Shown: positions 20,538-30,242 of the stretch, in pieces
Layout of the letters: each line of letters opens with the position of its first letter
Numbering within the stretch: position 1 is the stretch's first letter
Source: Gammaproteobacteria bacterium
GTDB taxonomy: Bacteria; Pseudomonadota; Gammaproteobacteria; Pseudomonadales; JAUIET01
Assembly (NCBI GenBank): GCA_030429735.1
Contig: JAUIET010000009.1
Location: 144,259-208,258 of the forward strand
Reading direction: 5' to 3'
DNA length: 64,000 nt
Notes under the pieces: model-generated
What the model saw: only the letters and a program-made list of their open reading frames with translations
The model's database searches: none
What the model was told of the DNA's origin: nothing
Made by a program: the position numbers and the translations under genes

Positions 20538-22610
20538 TCAAGCCACGGCGTTTTTTGGCAGGCAGACTTCAAAACAAACGCCGATATTATTGGCCAGGTT
20601 ATACGCTTTAACCTCGCCGCCGTGATACTCGGCGATCAGCCGTACAATGTGCAACCCCAAACCCAGATGCATGCCCTGATTGCGCTCGGAGCGCACTGAT
20701 ACCATTTTTTGGAACAACTGGTTGCGCATTGAATCACTCAACGGCGCACCTTCGTTACTCACGGTAATCGTCACCTGTTCCTGGCGAGTTGTGCAACTTA
20801 TGTCGATTGTGCTGCCAAGCGGCGCAAAATCCGCCGCGTTTTCCATTAGCTTGTCCAGCATTTGGGCAATTAACTCCGGAGCCAGTTGCATGTCCAGAGT
20901 ATCCGTGCCGCTCTGGTTATTAAATTGGATAGTGTGCTGAGAATACACATCGGCGTACGCGCGGCTGATGTCGGTGAGCAGCCCCAGCAAGTTACATGTC
21001 TCTTTGTCAGCGGAGGCAATGCTTTCTTCAACCCGGGTGGCTTCCGACATGGCCGACAGAATATGGCTGAGCTGTGCGGCGCCGTCTTTTGCTCGCTGCA
21101 GATAGATATCTGCCTGGTTGTTGATTTTTTCGCGCTCCAGGTTATCCAGCGAGCTGTGCACCACCGCCAGTGGGGTACGAAGTTCGTGCGACAGTTTTCT
21201 GGACAAGCTTTGCAGGTATTCGGTGTACTCCCGCACGCGGGCCAGTAGTGCACCGTAGCTGCGTGACAAGTCGCCAATCTCGTCAACTGCTCGTGAGTGT
21301 GGGAATAGTTCGGCGCGTACGCTGCCGTCTTCCGCAATAGCACGTTCGGCAGCTTGGCTGAGACGGCGAATTCTCAAACTCAACCAACTGGCGTAGCCAA
21401 GCAAGCCGGTAATGGCAAACAACAGTGCTGCAAAACTGATTAACAGTATTTTGCTGAACGCGGAATCCGTTAGTGCCAGGAACTGTTCGCTGCTTTGCTC
21501 TACATACACTGCACCAATAACCTTGCCGTCGTTAAGCAGGGGGGTTGCGCTGCTAAGAATACTGCGATTTGAATAACGCTGCCCCAAGTACCATTTTCTC
21601 GAAATTTTCCCGCTAAGTGCATCGTGCAACTCCGGGCGAGCATGGGCGTCGCCGTTTTTTACCGCTATATACTCTTGCACCGGCAGTGTCAGAATGCTGC
21701 TGTATATACGCCTTAGCAACCAATTGCTATCGTCGCTGCGGTTACTGTTAAAGGAGCCGTGCTCGGCGACCACCAGGCCATCACGGTCTAGCAGGCCAAT
21801 TTTTTGACCGGTCAGTGCAAGCAGCTTTATTTTTTCGCCCAAACTGTCTGTGCTGTACACCGCCCTAGGCGCAAGTTCTGCATTTTCCTCAACAGTACCA
21901 TAGTAAAGCGGGCTCATATCGCGGTTGGTGTCTTTTCTGTAAAAGCCGATACGACCTTGCGTCAAACTCAAGGGAACGGATAATTCGATGTGAAAGCCAC
22001 CGATCGTATCCTGCCAATAGGCATTGATGGCCGGCTCGGCGCGTACAACACTTGCATCGTCTGACACGCGCAACACATTAACTCTGCCGGGTGAGCTGCT
22101 GGCAATGGTATAGCGTTGCGCGAAAGATCGCAGCTCGCCAGCTACCTGGTCGCCAAGCAGCAGGATCAGCTGATCGCTGGCGTCAGACTTGGCCGGATTT
22201 AGATAATTAATATCTTGATCGTAAACTTCAATAAATAAATACACGCGACCATCTCGATTGGCCGCGCGGTAATATAGGAACTGATCCGGGTGCCCGGGCG
22301 CGCTTATTTTCTTGCGCGACATGCTGTCCCAATCTTCATCGGCGTACCCGTCCACCACAATAGGAATAGGTGCGGGCTCAAACAAAATGGCATTGCCTGC
22401 AGCACCGTCTTTGGGCTGATCCCGCCTCAGCAATTCAAGCACTGTGTGGTCAGCTTGCAGCACATTGGCAATAGCTGTAGAGCTGGCCTGCAGGCTTTGC
22501 TCGTGGCCCTGTCGTAAGGCCGATTCGACTTCACGTATGAATTGGCACCCCGCCCAGGGCAAGGTGAGAAATAGTAAGCTGATCAGCAATAGCTGGCGTT
22601 TAAGTGGCAT
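20538..22610 (-). CDS. pdsS: sensor histidine kinase of the dedicated sortase system (PdsS-like)
   Basis: A 690-residue inner-membrane kinase. After an N-terminal helix (LLLISLLFLTLPWAGC) comes a large periplasmic region (~residues 25-385), then a second helix (ILLISFAALLFAITGLLGY), a HAMP-like linker, the phospho-acceptor H475 in SHELRTPLAVVHSSLDNLE, and an ATPase domain with KLMENAADFAP and GLHIVRLIAEYHGG. The overlap with the family found beside marine proteobacterial sortases is supported by the neighbours: a response regulator, a VIT/vWA target and a sortase. The gene is convergent with the cupin. Confidence 0.82.
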   Translation of the reverse strand: MPLKRQLLLISLLFLTLPWAGCQFIREVESALRQGHEQSLQASSTAIANVLQADHTVLELLRRDQPKDGAAGNAILFEPAPIPIVVDGYADEDWDSMSRKKISAPGHPDQFLYYRAANRDGRVYLFIEVYDQDINYLNPAKSDASDQLILLLGDQVAGELRSFAQRYTIASSSPGRVNVLRVSDDASVVRAEPAINAYWQDTIGGFHIELSVPLSLTQGRIGFYRKDTNRDMSPLYYGTVEENAELAPRAVYSTDSLGEKIKLLALTGQKIGLLDRDGLVVAEHGSFNSNRSDDSNWLLRRIYSSILTLPVQEYIAVKNGDAHARPELHDALSGKISRKWYLGQRYSNRSILSSATPLLNDGKVIGAVYVEQSSEQFLALTDSAFSKILLISFAALLFAITGLLGYASWLSLRIRRLSQAAERAIAEDGSVRAELFPHSRAVDEIGDLSRSYGALLARVREYTEYLQSLSRKLSHELRTPLAVVHSSLDNLEREKINNQADIYLQRAKDGAAQLSHILSAMSEATRVEESIASADKETCNLLGLLTDISRAYADVYSQHTIQFNNQSGTDTLDMQLAPELIAQMLDKLMENAADFAPLGSTIDISCTTRQEQVTITVSNEGAPLSDSMRNQLFQKMVSVRSERNQGMHLGLGLHIVRLIAEYHGGEVKAYNLANNIGVCFEVCLPKNAVA

Positions 22611-22619
22611 GGCACATGC

Positions 22620-23324
22620 CTACGCTGCGGTCCATCGATAGCCCATGCCGTAGGCGGTTTCAATCCGCTTGAAATCAGGGTCGATCGTCGTGAACTTTTT
22701 CCGGATACGTTTTATGTGCGAGGTAATCGTGTTGTCATCCAGCACGACGTTGGCCGCTTCCATAAGTTGCGTCCGGTTTTTAACATGCCCAGGGTGCCGC
22801 ACCAGAGCATGCACAATCCAGAATTCGGTGACGGTAAGATTAACCGCCTGCTCGCGCCACTGCACCGTCATGGTTTGAAGATTGATGCACAATTCGCCTC
22901 GGCGCAGCAGGTCGTCAGCGCGAGTGGGTTTTCGCAGCGCATCCACGCGGCGGAACAATGCGGTAATGCGTGCCAGCATATGTGCCTGGCCTATGTCCTT
23001 GGTCAGGTAGTCGTCAGCGCCCAATCTGAGCCCGGAAATAACATCCAGCTCGCTGTCGCGCGCGGTGAGAAACACAATCGGCAAGCCAGGCGCTTTGGCA
23101 CGCAAATCCCGGCATAAATCGAAACCGCCTTCCACTTCGTCACCCAAACCCACATCAATAATGGCCAAATCGGGTAGCGCATGCTCAAACGCGGCCTGCG
23201 CACTGCTGCGATCCGGATAAATATCCGCTACAAAGCCCAGACGCTGCAGTGCGTCGCGGTAATTCTCGGCAATGCCGGATTCGTCTTCAACGATGGCGAT
23301 ATGTTTGGCCATACAAAATTTCAT
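22620..23324 (-). CDS. pdsR: OmpR-family response regulator of the dedicated sortase system (PdsR-like)
   Basis: A 234-residue regulator. The receiver domain has the acidic pocket IVEDESG, phospho-acceptor Asp57 in LAIIDVGLG, Thr in IVFLTARDSELD and Lys in ADDYLTKD. The C-terminal winged helix includes TSHIKRIRKKFTTIDPDF and ETAYGMGYRW. It lies 9 bases upstream of the kinase gene on the same strand and is divergent from the sortase target gene, which it probably controls (inference). Confidence 0.85.
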   Translation of the reverse strand: MKFCMAKHIAIVEDESGIAENYRDALQRLGFVADIYPDRSSAQAAFEHALPDLAIIDVGLGDEVEGGFDLCRDLRAKAPGLPIVFLTARDSELDVISGLRLGADDYLTKDIGQAHMLARITALFRRVDALRKPTRADDLLRRGELCINLQTMTVQWREQAVNLTVTEFWIVHALVRHPGHVKNRTQLMEAANVVLDDNTITSHIKRIRKKFTTIDPDFKRIETAYGMGYRWTAA

Positions 23325-23484
23325 TATTACCAGGTGACACTAGTGTAGCGCGCATCCATAGCGAGCGCAGCGCTTGCCATATTTCGTCACAATTGATCGT
23401 CATATTGTCATAAAAGAGTGGGCGGATTGCCCAGATTGCTGCAGATACTGACGGTGTTCAAAAAACAGCACTACCGGAGGGCGC

Positions 23485-25731
23485 ATGCTATCACGCTTAC
23501 ACCAACACCTTTATACGCGGCGGGTTCCCCGCTACATGATCATAGAAGAAAGTCCGTCAGTGAAACGTGCGCGGCGCAAACGTGCTTACTGGACTACGGG
23601 CATGGCCACGTTGCTGCTCAGCCTGATACTGGGCGCATCCGTGGTGAATGCACAACCCCCTGCAGCGGCGGAGCCAAGCGCGGTTGCGCAGCAAACGGCC
23701 ACTCTGGCCGACCTTGGCGGTGGCGCATTGTTGTTCAGAACAGGGCAGCAGGGGGCGTATACACCGGCGGTTACGCAAAGTACGAAAGCCAGTATGAACA
23801 TTAGCGGCATGCTGGCCAGAGTGACGGTAACGCAGACCTTCAAAAACCATACCGATCGCTGGCAGGAAGCGGTGTATGCGTTTCCATTGCCCGATCAGGC
23901 CGGTGTGGATTCGATGCGCATCGTCATTGGCGAGCGCGAAATTGAAGGTGTGATTCAAGAGCGACAAAAAGCGCGCAAAGTGTTTGAAAAGGCCAAAGCA
24001 AGTGGTAAGAAGGCCAGCCTGGTAGAACAGCAACGACCGAATATGTTCACCAATGCCATTGCCAATATTGGTCCTGGCGAACAGGTGGACGTAGAGATTC
24101 GTTATCTGCAGTTGGTGAGTTATGAGCATGGTCGTTTTAGCGTTCGCTTTCCTATGACTATTACGCCGCGCTACATACCGGGAAAACACCCGGACGACGT
24201 GCAGCTGGAGACTGCCGAGTTCAGCACGGGCCAGCATGGTTGGGCAGACCGCACGGACCAGGTACCCGACGCTGAGTTCATAACGCCGCTGCAACGGCCA
24301 GACGGCCCACAGCAGCCTGGCGAGAACAGCATCAGTATTGAAGGGCGCATAGATTTGGGTATGCCGATGCAAGCCATCAGCAGCGCTTACCATCAGCTAG
24401 CCCTGCAACGCAGTGAGCACCACTACCGCTTCAGTTTAAGTGAAGGCGAAGTGGCGATGAATCAGGATTTTGTTCTGACCTGGCAGCCCCTGGTGGGCAG
24501 CGAACCGGAGGCAGCCGTGTTCAGTGAAACCTTTGAAGGCGACACGTACGCGCTGTTGATGGTGGTGCCGCCTTACTTCTCGGCGAATGAAGCACCAGCG
24601 CTCACCAATCTGCCGAAAGAGCAGATATTCGTTATTGATACGTCCGGTTCAATGGGTGGTGTGTCTATCGAGCAGGCGAGGGCCAGCCTGCATGTGGCGC
24701 TTGATCGGCTTAAGCCAAGCGACGCATTCAATATTATCGAGTTTAATTCCATCACCCGTTCATTCTCACCGCAACCGGTCAGTGCCAGTGCCTCGAACCT
24801 GGCGCAAGCCAGACGCATGGTGGATGCCCTGCGGGCCGACGGCGGCACTGAAATGTTACCCGCACTCAAACGCGCTATGACTCAAATGTCGACCAATAGC
24901 GAAACAGCTGTTAGCCAGATAGTGTTCATTACTGATGGCGCTGTGGGCAACGAGCAAGCCTTGTTTTCGAGCATTGCACAGCATCTTGGTGACCGGCGTC
25001 TGTTTACCGTGGGTATTGGTTCTGCACCCAATAGTCATTTTATGCGTAAAGCCAGCCAGTTCGGCCGTGGCAGCTTCACACATATTGGCAAGGTAAGTGA
25101 AGTGCAGGAAAAAATGGACGCTTTACTCAGCAAGCTGGAGCGTCCGGTGATAACAGACTTGCAGATTGCCTGGCCGGTCAGTGCAACAACGGAAGACTAC
25201 CCAGCGGCGTTGCCGGATCTGTACAACGGCGAACCACTGATGCTTAGCACCCGACTGAGCGGTGAACTGGTAACCGGCAGCGAACTCACCGCATCCATTT
25301 CAGGCCGCAGTGGAGACCAACAGTGGCAACGCGAGCTTCTCATTATGGGAACAGAGAGGGAGAGCGTTGGCATATCGTCGCTCTGGGCACGGAGAAAAAT
25401 AGAAAGTTTGCTGGACAGCCGCAGCCTGGGGGCTACGGAAGACACCATTCGCCCACGGGTATTGAAGGTGGCGCTGAAGCACAAACTGATGAGCCCGTAC
25501 ACCAGCTTCGTGGCGGTTGAGAAACGCCGCAGCCGACCGCGCCAGGAAGGGCTTGATTCCAGCGCCGTACCCAATGCCCGCCCTAAAGGTCAGGCACCGC
25601 AGACCTTTGCCTACCCGCAGGGTTCAACCGAAGCCAGAATCAGTTTTATCTGGGCAGGGTTACTGCTGATCACTGCCCTGGTATTCAGAGCAGCCGTACG
25701 ACAGGAGCAACGTTATGTTCTCCGTGCTTGA
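23485..25731 (+). CDS. sortase target protein with VIT and vWA domains
   Basis: A 748-residue exported protein of the marine proteobacterial sortase-target family. The N-terminus has a signal segment (TTGMATLLLSLILGASVVNA). A VIT domain follows (~residues 105-235; VTQTFKNHTDRWQEAVYAFPL), then a vWA domain with the MIDAS motif DTSGS (Asp385-Ser389). The C-terminus has P-Q-G-S-T (711-715), a hydrophobic helix and a positive tail, a non-standard sorting signal. GGAGG before the ATG at 23485 supports this start. It overlaps the sortase gene by 17 bases. The target is probably processed at the cell envelope by that sortase. Confidence 0.88.
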   Translation: MLSRLHQHLYTRRVPRYMIIEESPSVKRARRKRAYWTTGMATLLLSLILGASVVNAQPPAAAEPSAVAQQTATLADLGGGALLFRTGQQGAYTPAVTQSTKASMNISGMLARVTVTQTFKNHTDRWQEAVYAFPLPDQAGVDSMRIVIGEREIEGVIQERQKARKVFEKAKASGKKASLVEQQRPNMFTNAIANIGPGEQVDVEIRYLQLVSYEHGRFSVRFPMTITPRYIPGKHPDDVQLETAEFSTGQHGWADRTDQVPDAEFITPLQRPDGPQQPGENSISIEGRIDLGMPMQAISSAYHQLALQRSEHHYRFSLSEGEVAMNQDFVLTWQPLVGSEPEAAVFSETFEGDTYALLMVVPPYFSANEAPALTNLPKEQIFVIDTSGSMGGVSIEQARASLHVALDRLKPSDAFNIIEFNSITRSFSPQPVSASASNLAQARRMVDALRADGGTEMLPALKRAMTQMSTNSETAVSQIVFITDGAVGNEQALFSSIAQHLGDRRLFTVGIGSAPNSHFMRKASQFGRGSFTHIGKVSEVQEKMDALLSKLERPVITDLQIAWPVSATTEDYPAALPDLYNGEPLMLSTRLSGELVTGSELTASISGRSGDQQWQRELLIMGTERESVGISSLWARRKIESLLDSRSLGATEDTIRPRVLKVALKHKLMSPYTSFVAVEKRRSRPRQEGLDSSAVPNARPKGQAPQTFAYPQGSTEARISFIWAGLLLITALVFRAAVRQEQRYVLRA

Positions 25732-26371
25732 TGGCAGCCTGCAAGCCTTATTGACAGGCAACACAGTTAAGCGCCAGCGCGCAGTGGTGTACCACGCCAT
25801 GAGCGTATTGCTGCTGGCGCTCTCTGTGTCGCATGCATTTGACGGCGCGTGGATACACGCGAAAGCAAGTGTAGCGCAATTGCTGATTGCCAAGGCCTGG
25901 AGCGACGTTCGCGAAGGCCAGGGTAGCAGCAAACCATGGCCTTGGGCTGACACCTGGCCGGTGGCGCGCATTCAGTACCGTGGCAACAACCAGCGTGACC
26001 TGTACGTGCTGGCCGGCGCCCAGGGCAACTCCCTCGCCTTTGGGCCGGGTCATTTATTTGGTTCAGCCCTGCCCGGTGAGACCGGCGTGAGCATTGTAGG
26101 CGGCCACCGTGATACGCACTTTGCTTTTTTGCAACACGCGAGTATTGGAGATGTACTGCACGTAACCCCGGCCAATGGCGACACAAAACGCTACGTAATA
26201 AGCGACAAGACCATTGCTAACAGCCTGACAGACCCATTGCTGGCCATGCCTTACCGATCACAGCTGATACTCGTTACGTGCTACCCGTTTGATGCTGTGC
26301 AATCCGGCCCGCTTCGTTACGTAGTCACAGCAGAACTGCACACTCAGGAACAAAAGGAAACAGTATTATGA
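25715..26371 (+). CDS. class GN sortase
   Basis: A 218-residue membrane-anchored transpeptidase. The N-terminal helix is MSVLLLALSVSHAF. The catalytic residues are His131 (GGHRDTHF), Cys189 (LVTCYPFD) and Arg201 (GPLRYVV). The start at 25715 has AGGAG at proper spacing. Such single-target sortases in Gram-negative marine bacteria cleave the target encoded just upstream. Confidence 0.88.
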   Translation: MFSVLDGSLQALLTGNTVKRQRAVVYHAMSVLLLALSVSHAFDGAWIHAKASVAQLLIAKAWSDVREGQGSSKPWPWADTWPVARIQYRGNNQRDLYVLAGAQGNSLAFGPGHLFGSALPGETGVSIVGGHRDTHFAFLQHASIGDVLHVTPANGDTKRYVISDKTIANSLTDPLLAMPYRSQLILVTCYPFDAVQSGPLRYVVTAELHTQEQKETVL

Positions 26372-26763
26372 CGACTAATGAATCATATACAGAACTCTAC
26401 GCAGTACTGAACCCAACACAGATGAAAGCCTGCAAAGCCTCAAGGCTTCGCAGCATCCACACAGAAATACCGGCACAGCAATACCTGTTTCTCAAGCTGA
26501 ATCGCGAGCACGCCGAACAAGTTGCCCGCGAATGGACTGCCAGACACTATGGTGCGGCTTATGTTGTGCGTATCAAGGTTAGTGCGGCATATCTGGAGCG
26601 TTGTACGCGAATGAGTATCGCCTATAAGGAGCACGAGGAATACAGGGTAAGCACCTCGGATTTATCATCTCTGCATTGGTATATGGAGGGTGAGGTGGTT
26701 GTAATGACGGTGTACTGGGATCCAGAGTATCGGCCAATTGAGGATATTGTTAGTTTTGGGTAG
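26368..26763 (+). CDS. unknown protein translationally coupled to the sortase
   Basis: A 131-residue soluble protein I do not recognise. It overlaps the sortase stop as ATGA, so it belongs to the same operon. There is no signal peptide or membrane segment. It contains IPAQQYLFLKLNREHAEQVA and a C-terminal SSLHWYMEGEVVVMTVYW. The pattern of a short N-terminal beta strand and mixed alpha/beta does not point to a known family for me. Confidence 0.7.
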   Translation: MTTNESYTELYAVLNPTQMKACKASRLRSIHTEIPAQQYLFLKLNREHAEQVAREWTARHYGAAYVVRIKVSAAYLERCTRMSIAYKEHEEYRVSTSDLSSLHWYMEGEVVVMTVYWDPEYRPIEDIVSFG

Positions 26764-27085
26764 GAGATATCCTACAAAAAACCAATAGAGAGGTATCTAA
26801 ACGGAAAAATAATCGAAAATGGAATAAAAAAATACCTCTTATTAAACAGTCGCTTAGATCATATATTATACAAAATAGTTTATATGTTAACTCTAACATA
26901 TTGAATTAATATTATGTCGTCTATCGAATTTAATAAGGTATGTCTTTTTTAGGTCAATAGACAGTGTTAGTCTTTCTGTAAATAACAGTATAAATGTTAG
27001 TTAAAAAAGGAATTTGGGTTGCGTTAGTGGTGGCTAGAAAAACAGGGGTAAAGTATTACAGATAGGGCACATTCAAGTTGGCGCT
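26764..27085. other. A/T-rich intergenic region before the tad locus
   Basis: Markedly A/T-rich compared with its neighbours and without a gene. It holds TAGGA-GATA-TCCTA (26761-26774) at the preceding stop codon and an 8-base inverted repeat AGAGGTAT/ATACCTCT (26789-26796, 26832-26839) with a 35-base A/T-rich loop. The tad operon promoter probably lies here, but no single box stands out. Confidence 0.5.
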
Positions 27086-27247
27086 GTGTTTACACGTTCG
27101 CTGCGCTGCCATCTGTTGTTTGCTTGGTTTTTTCTGCTTCTATCGGTGTTGCTAATAGCCTTTACAGGCGCGGTTGGCATGGGTGACTCAGTTGTAACGG
27201 GCAGCTGGCGAAAGCTGGTTGTTGTCTTAAGAAACATGGAGCAATAG
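27086..27247 (+). CDS. possible 53-residue membrane peptide before the Flp pilin
   Basis: A GTG-started frame of 54 codons ending 10 bases before the pilin start. The product would have a strongly hydrophobic segment (LLFAWFFLLLSVLLIAFTG) followed by a short polar tail. The hydrophobic pattern and the position just ahead of the pilin make it worth listing. There is no good ribosome-binding site, and it may be chance. Confidence 0.25.
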   Translation: MFTRSLRCHLLFAWFFLLLSVLLIAFTGAVGMGDSVVTGSWRKLVVVLRNMEQ

Positions 27248-27256
27248 GAGCAAACC

Positions 27257-27532
27257 ATGAAGAACGAAAACAGTCTGCGAAGAATAGGCGCTAATCAGCG
27301 TGGTCAGGGTATGACGGAATACATTGTTATTGTGGCGCTGATCGCCATATCGGCGATCAGTGTATTCGCCTTATTCGGCGACACGGTTGAGAACCAAGTG
27401 GCGGGAATGGCTGCCGAGCTTGCCGGCGGTGATGGCGCCGGGGCGCAAGGCGCGGCTAACGCAGCTGCCGCTGCCGCTGCTGCGGACGCGGTCACGACCA
27501 ATACACTCACCAACTATACCGGTAACAATTGA
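27257..27532 (+). CDS. flp: Flp-type pilin
   Basis: A 91-residue prepilin and the major-pilin candidate of the Tad system. It has a basic leader, a class III cleavage site in RGQGMTEYIVIVALIAI (Glu at +5 if cut after the second Gly), then a single hydrophobic helix. The tail is unusual: a run of Ala/Gly (residues ~55-80) and a polar TNTLTNYTGNN. AGGAG precedes the ATG at 9 bases. It needs a prepilin peptidase (TadV/CpaA), which is not encoded in the window. Confidence 0.9.
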   Translation: MKNENSLRRIGANQRGQGMTEYIVIVALIAISAISVFALFGDTVENQVAGMAAELAGGDGAGAQGAANAAAAAAAADAVTTNTLTNYTGNN

Positions 27533-27683
27533 GCGTAGGCGTACTCTCGGCTGGTTGCTTAGAACGCAGATAAGCGTTTTTATCGCTTGGTGCTCAATGC
27601 ACATGCCTGCGCTTGTACTCCAAGCCAGCGTGGTATTGCGCCACCGAAACACCAGCTGATTGCCCACGGCGGATGTGCTGCAC

Positions 27684-30242
27684 ATGACTTCGAAAGATCA
27701 ATATCATTGTCGCCAAAAACAGAGCGCAAAAGGGCAGGCTCTGCCTGTTGGTTTAGCTCTCATTGTGATGGGCGCATTGGCCACCCTGGTATTGTTTAAC
27801 ACGGGTAAGCTGGCGACAGAAAAGTCCAATGCCGCCAACACTGCCGATGCAGCTGTGTACAGCGGCCTGGTTTGGCAGGCGCGCACTCTGAATTTTCAGG
27901 CTTATACCAACCGTGCAATGGTTGCCAATCAGGTGTCAATCGCACAGCTGGTGAGTATCGGCTCCTGGACCAACTATGGTCGGATAAGTGCACGTAACCT
28001 GGACTACGCCATCGGCTGGATACCCGTGGTTGCGCCATTTACCAAGGCAGCACTGAACGTAATGACCCAGGTTGAGAATATTGTTCAGAATGCAGCTAAG
28101 GTGGCAATTCCGATCATCAACGCTATCAATAGTGTGCTGAGTGTCGCACAAGAGGCCGTATATAACGCTAGTTACGTGGTAACACCCGAGGTTGTCAGTA
28201 GCATCGTCAAATCCAATGATCCACGCTACCGTGCTTCATCCACCTATGCGCTAGCCGCGCAGTCGCGAAATGCCGCGGCTTGGGAGGGCTTGAGTCAGCG
28301 CTACAGTGGTGACAGTGAAGAAATTCAGCGGAAAGTGGATGTCATCGAAAGCTCTAGAGATGCGTTTAGCACAAGCCGCAGCTGGAGCCGCATTAAACCA
28401 TTGCCTTCTCGCATATACGTTACCCCGATCGACCGATTTCAAATCATCAAGGAAGGTGGAACACGACTGGTGAGATCTGGCGACAGCTGGGAATGGAGGG
28501 GCAAAGACACTCTGTCTGTTCATTGGGATCATTTCAGTTGCTGGCGTTGTAAATGGCGGAGTCAGGAGCTACCAATGGGATGGGGGCAGAACTACGCCTA
28601 TTCTGATTCGCAGTGTCCAGGTGGCGACTGTTCAAACTGGATGAGAAGCAATCGGCGTGGTGAGCAACTGGCCGACCTTGAAGGCGAATCATTAGGAGAT
28701 GTCTATAGCGGCGTAAAATCCCACCGCTCGTTAAAAGACCTTAGTGATAGAAGTCGAGATGTTCGAGTGACTCTGCACGTTGAGGTGGAGGTTGGCAATG
28801 GCGATATTCGAACGGCCGAGAAGATTAACCGGCTCGGCTCAGCAAGCCCACCCCAGGGTACCCTGGAAAGCGGACTGGAACCTGGCCTGTTTTACACAGA
28901 CGACTATTACGCCGACGATGATATGGCGGCATTGAGCTCCGCAGAAGTGTATTTTGAGCGCCCGGTGTTGCAGGCAGCAGATCGGCTTCAGGTGGCCGGT
29001 GTTGGTGGAGTGCACGAGTATGCGAACCTGTTTAATCCGTACTGGGATGTGCGGCTCATCGAGGTGTCTGAACAGGAAAGACAATTGGCATGGATAAGTC
29101 GAGACCCGGCAATGTCCGGGCAGGTGATCGCTAGTTTTGCCCGTAGAGCGGCCGCTGAGGGCCTGGCGAGAAACACAGAGTTGGCCAGCGAATACATCAA
29201 TACAGCCACTCTTTCGAACGTTGCACGATACGCCAGCCTGGGCGACCGAGCAATAAACACTTTGAAGAGTGGAATACTGGAAAATGCCGTTAAAGATGAA
29301 GTATTAGGTGCGCTCCAGAATATCGCTACCAATGCCTTGTCCAGTTACGCATCGAGCTCGATTGGTGGAGAACTAAGCGGGTTTGCTGCAGACGCATTGG
29401 CTGACGGTGAACTGAATACTGATGACCTGACAAGTGCTGCAAGAGATGTACTGGGTGATCGCCTGGCAGACAGCCAGTTGGCAGAGGCGGTTGCCCTGGG
29501 TGAAGGCATTGCCGCAAATGCAGGCAATTTGCCAGATGTCCTGATTGCTCAGGCAGGTTTGGCTGATACAGCAGACCGGTTGAACGAGCAACTGAAAGCG
29601 CTTGGCAGTGAAATGGGTGAGGACATTATTGCTTCGCTGCACGAGCAATTCTCAGCCGAGATTGAATTGAAGGAACAGTTGGAGTCACTTGGCAGTTCCC
29701 TGGAGATCGTTGGTGAAAACTTTGAGGCGCAAGTTAGTGAGATATCCAATGAACTGCTTGCCGGTGCACAAGACAGCATCAATGCGCAGTTAGATGGTCT
29801 GGAGCAGGATTTCATAGACACTTACGGTGAAGCAATATCACTGGATCGTGATGAGATTCTCGATTCCTTCACAGGGCGATTCGACGATATCGCAGAGGGT
29901 TTAATAGGTGAGTCTTCCGAGGTAGTGCAAGCCACGGTTGATGGGGTAAAGGATGCGATTTCCGAGCATTTTTCAAGTCTTGAGATTAATCCTGATACGG
30001 TGACTAACGGGCTTTATGAGCGAGCGAACGAATTTGTTGGTGAGCAAACCGCTGCTGCCCAGGCACAAGTCCAGACAGCACTGAACGAAGCAGGCGAGCT
30101 TATTGTTGAAGTGACGGATGAGCAGATAGAGGGGGCAATACAAGAAGCAAACGATACTGTGAACGAAATAATAGAGGACTACCGCATAGCGCCAGAAGAG
30201 CGACTGGGCGATGAACTCCGATTGCCGAGGTATGGTGGCTGA
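27684..30242 (+). CDS. large TadG-like protein with long helical C-terminus
   Basis: About 852 residues. The N-terminus (GQALPVGLALIVMGALATLVLFNTGKLATEKSNAANTADAA region) is the TadG-like N-terminal membrane segment of Tad loci. Residues ~300-500 form a mixed domain with WGQNYAYSDSQCPGGDC. From ~500 on the sequence becomes acidic, rich in Ala, Glu, Leu and Asp, with long amphipathic helices of coiled-coil type. Usual TadG proteins have a vWA domain; none is seen here. The frame is open from a TTG at 27660, but the ATG at 27684 looks better. It overlaps the next gene, so both are coupled. Confidence 0.75.
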   Translation: MTSKDQYHCRQKQSAKGQALPVGLALIVMGALATLVLFNTGKLATEKSNAANTADAAVYSGLVWQARTLNFQAYTNRAMVANQVSIAQLVSIGSWTNYGRISARNLDYAIGWIPVVAPFTKAALNVMTQVENIVQNAAKVAIPIINAINSVLSVAQEAVYNASYVVTPEVVSSIVKSNDPRYRASSTYALAAQSRNAAAWEGLSQRYSGDSEEIQRKVDVIESSRDAFSTSRSWSRIKPLPSRIYVTPIDRFQIIKEGGTRLVRSGDSWEWRGKDTLSVHWDHFSCWRCKWRSQELPMGWGQNYAYSDSQCPGGDCSNWMRSNRRGEQLADLEGESLGDVYSGVKSHRSLKDLSDRSRDVRVTLHVEVEVGNGDIRTAEKINRLGSASPPQGTLESGLEPGLFYTDDYYADDDMAALSSAEVYFERPVLQAADRLQVAGVGGVHEYANLFNPYWDVRLIEVSEQERQLAWISRDPAMSGQVIASFARRAAAEGLARNTELASEYINTATLSNVARYASLGDRAINTLKSGILENAVKDEVLGALQNIATNALSSYASSSIGGELSGFAADALADGELNTDDLTSAARDVLGDRLADSQLAEAVALGEGIAANAGNLPDVLIAQAGLADTADRLNEQLKALGSEMGEDIIASLHEQFSAEIELKEQLESLGSSLEIVGENFEAQVSEISNELLAGAQDSINAQLDGLEQDFIDTYGEAISLDRDEILDSFTGRFDDIAEGLIGESSEVVQATVDGVKDAISEHFSSLEINPDTVTNGLYERANEFVGEQTAAAQAQVQTALNEAGELIVEVTDEQIEGAIQEANDTVNEIIEDYRIAPEERLGDELRLPRYGG

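Noticed and set aside
27555..27659. Short frame with a signal-peptide-like segment (ISVFIAWCSMHMPALVLQA) after the pilin gene
   Set aside because: Only 34 codons from a TTG with no ribosome-binding site; could be chance.
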